From Larix kaempferi (Eukaryota > Streptophyta > Pinopsida > Pinales > Pinaceae), in NCBI GenBank assembly GCA_027924585.1, contig BSBM01000307.1, positions 10,252,001 through 10,316,000 of the forward strand: a DNA stretch of 64,000 nt. The letters run 5' to 3'. The notes under the pieces are model-generated. The model was given only the letters and a program-made list of their open reading frames with translations. It did no database searches and was not told where the DNA came from. Made by a program: the position numbers and the translations under genes. Below, one piece after another: positions 31,700 to 42,274 of this stretch; position 1 is the first letter of the stretch; the number at the start of each line of letters is the position of its first letter.

Positions 31700-34070
31700 G
31701 AAGTAGAAGTGTCCACCTCTTTGCCCTGTGTAGGGTTAGAGGCAGGTGAGTTTGAAGGAAACAAAAGTCCTCCAACATTTAGAGTGGGGTTTTCCACTTC
31801 AGTGACTACGACCGTGTTACGCTGATCCATTCTTACCCTCGAAATAACCTCTGGATTAAGGGGATATTCGGGTGATAAGTTTAAGATCCTACAGGATCTT
31901 CTCCAAGGAAAATCCTCCAGAATGTCAGGAAAGTCAGGCAGAGTGGTTGAAACAACCTTTCTCCTAAGGGTATGCTACAAAAGAAAAGCAGTCCAGAAAA
32001 ACCTACTCAAACTAAGGCAACAAGCAGACTTATATGATAGAGTGGATTCAAAAGTCTGGAACCTCACGAGATTATCAAGGCATCGCAAACCACGATATAC
32101 TGCAGGGTCCAACAATATGACGTGACAAGGAGGATTGGGACCATACCCTTTCCTACATACCTGATTACCTGGACAGTACGTGCGTGCTAATCTCCCCAAG
32201 TGTTGTTCTTGTGTATTGCTTTGCCAAGACGGCCAAATGGTTAACTCAGTTGGTTTCAGGAATCCTAATGGTGTCTCTCGATATACACAAGGTACGTGGG
32301 AGCTCAAATCCGTAGTGGTGTTGTCTAATGCACAACCGTTCGGCAAGAGACCTTCCGATATACTACCGAGTATGTGATACACCCTTCGATATACGCCAAG
32401 TACAGATGATGGCACTTCGTGGGTACATGAAGGAGCTCGATATACCGATAAGTACGTGGAAGACTACAATACCCCCGGGATACAGTGATGGCAAATAACG
32501 ACAGCTGCCACGCTTAACGACGCCGGAACACGTCTCTAACTTACACACAAGTTGCTAAAAATTTTACCTAGTTCTACCGTTAATTTTGCCTTGGATGGTT
32601 AGGTGAATGCATGAGGTGAGTACATAATCGGAAACATAGTGCAAGCCCTAGATACATGCGAAAAGTATGCTTTTCTTTCGATGAATGCTACATGTGGGAA
32701 GGAGAAATCTTCTTTTCTTTCCAATGACTTTGCCAAAGCAATGCAATGCAACACAATCCCAATTCTATCAAATCTGATACCAAAACATTCTTTTCCTTTT
32801 TCAACGAAACGAAAAAAAACACAACACTACTATCCAAATCACAACATTTTTCCTTTTCTTTTTCTTTTCTTTTTCTTTTCAAAGCAAAATGACACTAGGT
32901 AATGAAAACAGAGGATTCTGAGACAGAATATGCAAGTTTTTCAATTTCACTTTCAATGGCCTAAAAGCAATGAAAAATAAAAAAAAGGCACCTATGTTTC
33001 CCTAGCATGGAAATACTTTTGCAAAATTGGAAGTGTAGCTTGAGTCTTTCAAGAAGAGCGATTCATATTTCAAGAAAAACACAAATGATCATACATTCAT
33101 TCAATTTTCCAAAAGATTGATAAACGAAACATTCCAATGCAAGAACGTTTTTGCTTTCAAAAACACTCAAGAAATGATGGGAAAGAAGCACTTTTCAACT
33201 TTTTGATAGATGCATCAAAGAATAAACTTGATAACAATTGAGCTTTTAGACCTAAATGAACGAAAAGAAAACACTACTTGCAACACTCGGTGCACTCAGA
33301 AAACTCAAGAAAAGACAAGCACTCAATCAAGCTGAAAGACACACTTAACTCAAAATCAAGTAGTAGCAAGCAAAGCTCAAAAAAAAAATAACGTAAACGA
33401 GGTCTGGAAGCTGATCTAATGTAATGATCAAATCAGGAATGGAAGGAAGGGAATGCAAGGGTGAGCAGATGAAGGTGGAGGAGACAAGAGTACCCACCAC
33501 TACCGATCCTCAGACTTGTCCAAAACAGAACCCAAAATCAATCCAAACAAAACCAAACACTGAATACACGAATCAAGGAATGAGTTCTCTGGCTGGATCT
33601 TGCAGCACAGAGGGAGTTCATACAACAAACCAAAGTTCAGAATTGGCAAATGGAGAGGGGATGCCTGCATGTCAAATTTTGACAAATCGACGCACTTTGT
33701 GCTTGTACATAGTGTGACGTCGCAGTTCACCAATGCGGGAAGTGCGACGACGTCGCAGTATACCAATGAAAAGGTTGCGATGAGTGACTAATAGGTAAAG
33801 AACAGAGGCCAGACATGACATAGTGTCGCTCTGTTTCCACTAACCAGGTGCGACAGGCGAGATCTAAGTCCAAAAATGAGTTAGATCTCCAAGCAATGAG
33901 CTATGGAATGGTTTAGAAATGAGTAGTATAAACTCAGAGGAAGCAGATCAGAGTCTTCAAGACGAAGATCTGATAGCGAAATCAACTCACGAAGCGAATG
34001 ACAAATGGAAGGCTTGTGTCAAGCAATCAGCTGAAAATGACTCTCAGACAATTACAGAATCAGACTAGTG
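31700..34070 (-). other. Leader of element C between PBS and gag
   Basis: No gene is convincing. It includes a T/C-rich simple repeat (TTTTC)n at 32846-32880, an A-rich region at 32950-33400 and a CpG-rich patch at 33716-33782 with GACGTCGCAG and GCGACGACGTCGCAG boxes. A leader of 2.4 kb is long, as is common in Tat-type elements. Confidence 0.5.
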
Positions 34071-34088
34071 TCCCCAGTATGGTCTCCA
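34071..34088 (-). other. Primer binding site of element C, tRNA not identified
   Basis: Four bases inside the 5' LTR the minus strand reads TGGAGACCATACTGGGGA. It begins TGG as a complement of a tRNA CCA end must. It matches neither initiator Met nor Asp sites; I could not name the tRNA. Confidence 0.6.
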
Positions 34089-34092
34089 TATT

Positions 34093-34992
34093 TGTTTATC
34101 AGACAATCCACTCGAGCGGACACGAGCCGGATCTCCCTAGCTCAATGCGAGTCTAGAACAAATAAGACAGGCTACGAATGCATTTCCTAGATCTACTTAA
34201 GGATCGAATACTAGATGCCTTACCTTTCACTTCGCTATCCTTTCTCCTGAATGTTGCTCCACGTCTCACGGTCGTCAGATCCAAGCTGCAAGACCTATCA
34301 AGACAAGAAACAAGAGAAACAAGTAAAGGGCATCTATACAATAAGAGATCTAAGTGAACAGTTAAGCAGGTAAACTACTCAATATCATTACACACATGAA
34401 CAATATTGGTGGAAAGCATTTGTATTACTGTAAAAATAGGGAAGTACATAGTAGCGATATAGAACTACAACCGAGACTTAACGCTGCAGCCCTTCTCCAA
34501 CAAAGCCATTTGCCATTTCCTCCTAAGGAAGCTTGAGTCTCTCAAGGATGAGTAAGGATCTCTCAAGAGTGATTTCACCAGCATGTAGACACCATAGACT
34601 TCCTCCTTTTGGAGAGGGGTAGAGCTTCTCTTATATAGGACTAAGTGGGTAGGGTATGGATAGGATAGGTTGAGATATGGTAGGAGAGAGATAGGGGATC
34701 CTCCCAAGGTATTAGAAATCAAGTACCAACTCCCCTAGAGGTCAGGGATAGGGCCCCAAGTCAGCAAGTTTTGAGAAGAACCTCGAAGAAGCTATTTTTG
34801 CCCATTAACTTACTTCGTTGCACCATGCAATGAAGCAAGCTGCGACGTCGCATGTTGCATGAGTGCAACCTGCAACGAACTCTCAAAACCTGGTACAACT
34901 GGGTACAAATCCTCCCAGGTTAATTACTCAGTCAAGATATCTTCAGGGGTGTATACACTGAATCTCATGATGGGTAGATTTTAGGTGTAACA
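34093..34992 (-). repeat. 5' LTR of element C
   Basis: 900 bp, TGTTTATC...GTGTAACA, the counterpart of 19546-20445. A TATA box (minus TATATAAG) is at 34630-34637. Near 34842 it carries the palindrome GCGACGTCGC beside TGTTGCATGAGTGCAAC. Confidence 0.95.
34630..34637 (-). promoter_or_regulatory. TATA box of element C 5' LTR
   Basis: The minus strand reads CCTATATAAGAGAAGC, conserved in both LTRs. It is the likely core promoter for the gag-pol transcript. Confidence 0.65.
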
Positions 34993-35067
34993 TCAACCTT
35001 CTTTTATTAACCTTTGTTAGCTTTTTTGCCACCATTTTTGGACTTGCCATTGAGGAAATTCGAACCA
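34993..35067 (-). repeat. Remainder of LTR L2 after element C
   Basis: TCAACCTTCTTTTATT... continues L2 from the target duplication to GAAATTCGAACCAT. Then it jumps into GAGGAAGCTCTGATACCA, the PBS side of L3. The last roughly 490 bp of L2 are missing. The short repeat CATTGAGGAA occurs on both sides of the jump, suggesting a microhomology deletion. Confidence 0.7.
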
Positions 35068-35075
35068 TTGAGGAA

Positions 35076-35087
35076 GCTCTGATACCA
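35076..35087 (-). other. Primer binding site next to LTR L3
   Basis: The minus strand reads TGGTATCAGAGC, an exact initiator tRNA-Met primer site, one base inside L3. Almost all internal sequence that should follow is missing. Confidence 0.85.
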
Positions 35088-35088
35088 T

Positions 35089-37602
35089 CGTGATGTACCC
35101 AAACCCCCTACTAGGCACACTAACTCAAATATACATCTTGGAAACATATATGGTAGGGTTGAAACACTTACAAGGCTGCAAATAAGGTGGAATCAAGTTC
35201 AATACATCGATCATTGCACTTTCGAGAGTACGCCATGCCTGGGTAGACTCCTTTGGCTAGGCCAAAGGCTTCAAGGCATTATCCCCAGGACTTATGTGGA
35301 AACTCCATTGATTTTGGTGTAGTATTGGAAGTAATCAAACCTTAGGTAAGCTAAATATATTGTCCCCAACCTGATATGGACTAAACAGGACTTGGCAATA
35401 AAGGTCTAACAATAAAAATTCCAACTAATTGCAAAAGGGCTAGATTTGGACTAGTGAAGGTGATGATTTACATATAATTTCGAGTGGGCTATGGAGATTC
35501 CTAATTTATGTTCTGGAGGTGTGGACAGGATGTAATACATCTGAATTAACTAATAGGACCTTTAGATCATATATTAGTAATGCATTAGACAATTAAAATC
35601 ATCCAAACAAGAAACTAGTCATTTTTTCCTTACTAGGGCGCAAACATTGAAACAAGCAATTCCAAATGGTACTCAGGGGTCACGAAGTATGAAATAAAAT
35701 CAGTGTACCAGACCAATACACAACATATAATAGAAGCATACTTCAATCAAAATTTAGGGGGCACATTTAACAGTAAACCAGAGACAAACTTAAACAATGT
35801 TTTTCCATTTTTAACAATTTACAACATGAGACAATACTGTACTAAAAATTGAGCAACTTGAGGAAAGGAAGCACACTATATTTTTCATTTTGAGAATTCA
35901 TCTTAAGAGCTCTATTCATCTCAAGGGCTTGGTGGTGTGCCCCTTTCCAACATTGGGTGATGTGCCCCTTTGCATTCATTGATCCAGTTGAGAGATTGAG
36001 AGATCTTTCTGTGGGAGTTTGAGGAAGAGGACATCTAGTCCTTTTCATTGAGCTTCATGTGCAACAAATAATATATATATTTTTTAGGTTTGATTTGAGC
36101 TCCAGTATAGTTGGTTTGTTGTTTGTATTTGGTGCTAGTTGCAGTCAGTTTGGTGTGATTTATGTAGCTAATTTCCAGTTGTTTGGGGGTTTGATGATAC
36201 AATTGGAGCACTTGTGTGAAGTGGTGTATGTTCCATCACAATTTTTAGATATGAGGTTTTGGATGTGTTCAAACACATTTTAATTGACTGATCATACCTT
36301 TTTGCAGAAGTTTGTAAGTATTTGGGATGAGTTATTACAACCAAACTCAAAACTAGTCAGATTTTGCATAGGAATTATGCACCCTGTTTTCCAATTGATT
36401 TCTAATGGTGCAAAAGGGTCACAAATCATGGATATGATGCTTGGATGGGGTTCATATCGGTTTATGCATACTATAAACATTGTTATGCATATCTATGAAA
36501 GCACATTTGGCAGGTGTTAAAATCCAACATTAAGATATACCAAGTATTGCCATGAATTGCAAAATAGAGAGAAAGTTGCATGAGAATAGAAGCAAGAGAA
36601 GTAGGAGGAACAAAATTTCTTTATTCATATGATGGAATGACCAACATAATACATTACATTTTTGTAGGTACATCCACCACGGCTCATGGGAGCGCCATCC
36701 ATCATTTGCTTGGACTGATGCTAGAAGAACTGTTGAAAATCACACTAGAATTAGATCATGCTAGCTCTAGCTTACTAACTGGATCTTGAAGGGTACAAGG
36801 AGCATTATGGTACTCCTATAGCACCTTATGGTTTTGATGTGGCTGCAATATCCTCAATGAGAAGGACGGGATGTCCAACTCCTCTGTCACTAGCTAAGAT
36901 TTCTCTCAACTAGCTACAATGGATAGAAGGGGCACATCTCCCAATTGGTTGCACGGGGCACATCACCTAAGCAATGAAAAGCGCAAAGCTTCTCAAGATC
37001 ACAAGGATCACAAAACAAAATGGCCAAAATATATGAATGGGTGTGTTCAACCTTCTTTTATTAACCTCTGTTATCTTTTTTGCCACCCTTTTTGGACTTG
37101 CCATTGAGGGAATTCAAACCATAGGTGCAATGGATGTTTCTTTGGAAAGTTGCTTTTACCTTTGACCTACTTGCCTTCATGAATTCGCCCTCCTTGGCTA
37201 AAATTAGCCTATGGAGATTTCCTAAGGCTTTTAGCTTGCTTTCCTACTTTTGCCAATCTTCCTTGAGCCTTATCTCTCAAAATTAGGAAACTCCTATCTT
37301 CACTGCTTTTCCTACTTTTGGATGCTTTCTGTCCATATTTTTATGAGGAGACAACTCATATCCATTATCCTCATTCTATGCACCCTCTTGGGCCACCTAA
37401 GTCATGGAAAAATCATAAATAAATATTAGACTTATTAAATAAAACAATTTTAGGCCCACCATAAATTATTTATTTACATAGGGTAAATTTAATCAAAATT
37501 ACCCCCCCCCTTGGTAATTTATTTAATTATTTTCCACTAGGACCCATGGAGGTTGAATGGGTAGTGGTGGACCATGGTGCTATAAAAACTGAGGACATTA
37601 CA
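35089..37602 (-). repeat. LTR L3 of B cluster (5' LTR), 2.5 kb
   Basis: It begins CGTGATGTACCC (decayed TGTAATG) and ends GGACATTACA. It is collinear with L1 at its two ends but more diverged, and about 460 bp longer. The middle, about 36060-36660, has no counterpart that I can see in L1 and contains unassigned open stretches on the plus strand. The right edge abuts the copia frame. Confidence 0.8.
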
Positions 37603-38815
37603 CAATCTAGCATTATGATTTACAAGACCAAAAGAAACAATTTTGAAGTTTTGTTTAATATCTTTAAACACATACTTATCAGGCCAAGCTTCAAATTGAT
37701 AACCTTTTTGACATGCATGATAAATAGAAAGCAAGTTTATGGGCATTCCTTGAACATGAAACACATCTTCCAAAGTACAATTAGTAACATTAACACTACA
37801 ATATCCTAAAACTGAAAGATGATTACCATCACATAGATACTTTCTATTGTGTTTGTTTCTCATGTCATAAGTATTAAATAAAGAAGTTGTACCAGACGTA
37901 TGGTTAGATGCACTAAAACTAATTATCCCTTCCACATTAGAAGATGAATTACTTGGTTGAACAAAATAGGCACACATAGATACTAATTGTTCTTCGTAAG
38001 ACATTTTTTTCTTTGCTTTTGCAAGTTCACGTCTCCATTTAAAGCAAATCCTTCCAGGGTGGTTGGTTTTTCCACAATGTTTATAAGGATTATACACTTT
38101 CTTTTTGTTAGACACCATGTTAGAAACATCATCACTAGAAGAAGTAGATCGTTGATTAGGTGGTTTATAATTTTTAAAATTCCTATTAAGATTCTTTTTA
38201 CTATGTGTCATTAGAGCTCTATTATTATATGATTGACCACTAGCAATTAATCTATCCTGCTCATTTATGAAACTTTTACAAAACTCTTCAAAATTAAGTT
38301 TCAAATTTCCTTTAGACATTTCAATAGCTCTATTCCTAGTTTGGATGAACATATCATAACATGGAGGTAAATTTGGTTCAACAAGAATAGTAAGAGCATT
38401 ATCATTCTTCTTGTAATCAGAACCACGATGATTTATTTTTTCATTAAAGATTTAAACTTCAACAAGAAATGATTATATTCTATCAAAATCTCTAGGGTCT
38501 AACTCATGGATTTTCTTTTCAAGATAGTAAGCATAAACATCATCATTTCTATCAAATAAAGAAGCTAAGGTTTTCCACACCTCAATAGGACTATCCTTAG
38601 CTTCAATGTGTACCTATATCTATCTAAAATAGTTTATCCATTGATTCCTCTTGCTTGATCACATTGATCTTCCCATATTTCAAACTCTTTTGCATCGGTT
38701 GGTTTCATTTGATTACATTTAACTAATTTCCATAGATTCTTACTCCTAATCACACCAATCGTCTTTATTTTCCAAGAGAGATAGTTAGATCCAACTAGTG
38801 TGACAGTCAACTTAA
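37603..38815 (-). pseudogene. Gag and start of protease of copia element D
   Basis: The N-terminus GSNYLSWKIKTIGVI near 38790, IWEDQCDQARG, FDRIxSFLVE and NFEEFCKSFINEQDRL are the plant copia gag. The zinc knuckle reads YKHCGKTNHPGRIC, so its first Cys is Tyr. Protease-like sequence follows (LCDGNHLSVLGYCSVNV ... VFHVQGMPINLLSI). Stops near 38640, 38470 and others in the 5' half show decay. The frame continues at 13684 after the B cluster. Confidence 0.85.
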
Positions 38816-39442
38816 ACCCTTAAATGCAAAAATTGAATTGATGCAAAAAGAAGAAAAATAATACTAAAACCAGAAAGTTCTCACCAATGCTAAAACTTTA
38901 AAATAACCATAACTTCATCAATATTGCTTATAATATTTATTATAACTTGTTTTCGGAACTGGAGTAATTATTCTGCATCCATCCTACATGTTGGAACAAA
39001 AAACTGGGCACTCTGTCAAAAGATATTTTCTCTGCAATCCATGCAGTCGTCACCAAAACCCTGGAAAATAGCTGATTTTAAATCAACGATATCTCCACTT
39101 TCTATACTCCAAATGAAACGATTTGTTTTTTAAATTAATTATTTTTGGGAGAGGAGCTCATATCTGCAATTTTTTTCTTCAAAATATGCACATAAAGTTT
39201 CAAAAATCAATCTAAAAGTTGCTACTCGATTTTACCTTAAATATTTATCCACAAGGGTTAGGGTTTGAAAAAAATAATTCAAATATGCAACAAAATGACT
39301 AGATCTAAAAAACTACAACTTGGGTATAATAGATCAGATGTCAAATCTATAAAATATGGAGGACCCAACTCTCAAATATGAATAATCATTGTTTGTAAAA
39401 ACAATTCAAAGAATTACTGAAGAAGGTCAAGCATATCAACTA
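38816..39442 (-). other. Leader of copia element D
   Basis: This is AT-rich sequence between PBS and gag. I see no gene. Confidence 0.5.
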
Positions 39443-39454
39443 GCTCTTATACCA
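39443..39454 (-). other. Primer binding site of copia element D
   Basis: The minus strand reads TGGTATAAGAGC directly at the LTR edge, one base away from the initiator tRNA-Met site. Confidence 0.8.
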
Positions 39455-40024
39455 TGTTAGAATATTGAGAATATGCATAACATACAATAATACATTTACA
39501 CTAACATGTAAATCAATAGCGAAGATCTACTAGTCTAACCTTCTATCCATGCATGCAACAATAATCATGTAAGAACAAGAGACAAGAGAATACGAGAAGA
39601 ATACACTAGATATACATGACAACACCCCAAATGGGGAAACATCCACATAAGGCTTGGTCTTCTATTGATCTTCGGAAATATCCAATCTTAAGAGAGCTCC
39701 ACCTCACATATGCTTCACAACTTTATAATAACATCACAATGCATTTACAAGATATCGATTGCATATATAAAGCCACTCCCTCACCTCTATTAAATACCAA
39801 GAGGTATGGAAAAATAACATCCCAAAATACATGTGGGATAAATGATTTTCCACCCCTTTATATAATGAATGGTAATATGAGCTTATTACTCCATGATGCA
39901 TGTGGGATAACTTCTTTTTACATACAATTAGAGTTATTTATGTCTTCTAATGTTAATTAAGACATCTTATGACATCATACTAGACATCATTACATATGTA
40001 ATATTAAAATTTCACATTCCAACA
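39455..40024 (-). repeat. 5' LTR of copia element D, 570 bp
   Basis: TGTTAGAAT...ATTCCAACA form matching LTR ends. On the minus strand a TATA box (TATATAAAG, 39856-39864) is present. The partner LTR is outside the window. Confidence 0.85.
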
Positions 40025-40042
40025 AATGGAAACAAATCTATC

Positions 40043-42269
40043 TGTAATATCCCCAATTAAAGATTAGGAATATTAACTCCAAAATTTCAATGGAAATGAT
40101 GTTGATTTTTAACTTGGTACAAACAATGGCTTTATTATGTCTACTGGAATATGAATATTATGGTGCATCCCACAATGTATGTTTTCAAACCATTGTAATG
40201 TGTTCAATCAGATCCCCAATCCAATACTCAAATATATCGACCCCAATGCAACCCCATAGAATCACTGGATTCGAAACTAGGAGCACTAGTTCAAATATGA
40301 CCACACGAAACACTAGGTTTTCGACTCTTCCCAAACAGCCCCTAACTCACTCGAATTTGACCCAAAAAGCTTCCGAGGGACCCAAACACATCTAATATAA
40401 CCGTTAATAAACATAAAAGAAATTTATGGAAGCTTTGAACATTAAATCTTAAGACTACACTGACATTTCCAATTGGGGTGCGCAAGCATAAATGTACAAA
40501 TTAACTAATCGGTAAAATGATCATAACTCGGGCATAAGGAAACCTTTTTGAGTGAAATAAAATGTGTTTCCTACTAGAAACAATGCTACCGATGCAATGG
40601 AAGAGGTATCACAACCCATAAACACTTAGAAATGGTTGAACCGAAGGATGACGTTCAACCCACTTAACACCGATACAAGATTAAAAACACCCCCAACTAT
40701 AGAACTTCCAAACCGAACCCAAATGCTCCCGAACACATGTGAATCTAGCCAAATGACTTACTAATAGGAACCAAAGACTCTTATGAAGGTTTCAAACCAG
40801 AACATGAAGTTTACACAACCATATTAAAACAAATCTACTCATAGATAAACATTTACTCATAGATTTACCCGTGCTTGAATATTGAACAATATATGGAGAA
40901 GACCACTAGGATTTTTATTATAAGTGGGACATTATCAGAGAGTACATCAATGGATGCTACAACAACTTGAAATACAAATAAATATCTGCGAGAAAGAGAG
41001 TATACATGGATGCTACATAACCATAGAGAAAAGAGAAAGAGTCACTGCTCCAAATGAGTGATTTCCTTCCACTGTTGTGCCCTCCACAAGCAAGATTTCA
41101 ACACCAACTCAGAGATATGCCTCCTACTGTGTGCCCTCCATAAAATGTGGATGATATACAACCTTTAGAATAGCCCCCAAGATATCTGGATGACCATAGG
41201 TGCGCCCTCCTTTAGCAGAAACCAATACAAACACTTGTGTCCTCAAACTCCACAACTTCACACTTCTATTGACTGGAACTTGAACACATCATCAAGAATT
41301 CGACCACACTATTGTATATTAACATAAAAACCTAAAATAAAGTTTGTATATAAATCTGAAAGTGATTTCTCCTCTCAATCAATTTCCATGAAGCATAGTG
41401 AAGAGATTTGGATGATCCCCTCCTCTCTACTAGCTAGGGTGGAATCTTTCACCACCAAAACTAGTTCAAAATTGCAAGGGGAACATATCCCAAGCTATGA
41501 AATCCATAAGATATCTCTTATTCAAAATCAAAATGTTCAAAAGCCCTTTCCCAAGAGGCCTGCATCTTTTTTATAGACTTCATTGAGCCCTTTCCCCCTC
41601 ATTCTAGAATTCTCTTACAAAATATTAATAAATGTTATTTCCATGAGAGAATGATACCTTGGAACTCATTTACTTCCTCCCTAATTTTATTTGACCAAAT
41701 AATACCTTCATCTTCCTTAGCAAATCGAATTAGAGAGGCTTAGCTTGATTTTGGGGAAGTTACACTATCATGTGGGCCCACTCTCTCCTCTAGCGCCCTC
41801 CTTGGCTAAATTTAGGACCTGCAACACGTCATAGGTTGTCATAAGTTGTCATAGGACCTGATTCTTGTTATAAGTTGTCATAAGATTGTCATACATGTCA
41901 TAGATTTCTATTTTTAACCTAAGGAGTTACAACTCATGAGATGCCTCTTCATGAAACTTCTTGAGAGTTACAAATTCGATTTTGCTTCTATCATGAACCT
42001 TCTTGCACCTTGGAATTTAGATTTGAATGTGCTTATCTTGGTTTGGGGGAGTTACAACTCACGTTGCGCCCAATTTCCCCCTCCTATGCACCCTCCTTGT
42101 CTCATTTTGACTAATATTGAATTAATAATACATATTGGACCTCATACATTACAAATTCATGACCCATGCCACCACCTTAATAATTTATCAAGAACTTACC
42201 AAGTAACTTAGGCCATTGCATCCCCTAGTCCAATGGAGTGGTCCATAGCAAAAAATTGGGGACATGACA
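40043..42269. repeat. Solo LTR, 2227 bp, with CTATC target duplication
   Basis: TGTAATATCCCCAATT at the left and AATTGGGGACATGACA at the right are mutually inverted LTR ends. CTATC flanks both (40038-40042 and 42270-42274). Terminal sequence and GTGCCCTCC-type boxes resemble the B LTRs, so it is probably a relative. There is no coding region. It lies only 18 bp from the end of the copia LTR. Confidence 0.8.
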
Positions 42270-42274
42270 CTATC

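Larger units (their letters stand above)
19546..34992 (-). mobile_element. Element C: complete Tat-like Ty3 retrotransposon, 15.4 kb
   Basis: Two 900-bp LTRs (19546-20445, 34093-34992; TGTTTATC...GTGTAACA) bound it, with a perfect 5-bp duplication, PBS at 34071 and PPT at 20446. By hand count the LTRs differ at about 32 of 900 positions, so it is younger than the B LTRs it lies in. Minus-strand order: leader, Pro/Gly-rich extension, gag, protease, RT, native RNase H, integrase, second RNase H; then an antisense gene on the plus strand, then a repeated 3' region. The gag-protease-RT stretch (30187-27110) is one frame broken by a few stops. Extra ORFs, including antisense ones such as Grande gene23, are known in Tat elements, which supports the placement. 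Confidence 0.95.
12710..40024 (-). mobile_element. Element D: Ty1/copia retrotransposon split by later insertions
   Basis: The copia reading frame breaks off at 37603 in gag/protease (VNHNARL) and resumes at 13684 with YKFTGFNSSKNQPF. Both ends are joined by the B cluster. The 5' LTR (39455-40024) and PBS are on the right; integrase is on the left and is cut by element A at 12709. RT and RNase H must lie left of the window. It is the oldest recognisable layer. Confidence 0.88.

Noticed and set aside
33716-33782. CRISPR-like or satellite array from the repeated GACGTCGCAG boxes
   Set aside because: Only a few irregularly spaced copies; no repeat-spacer pattern, and the sequence is plant nuclear.
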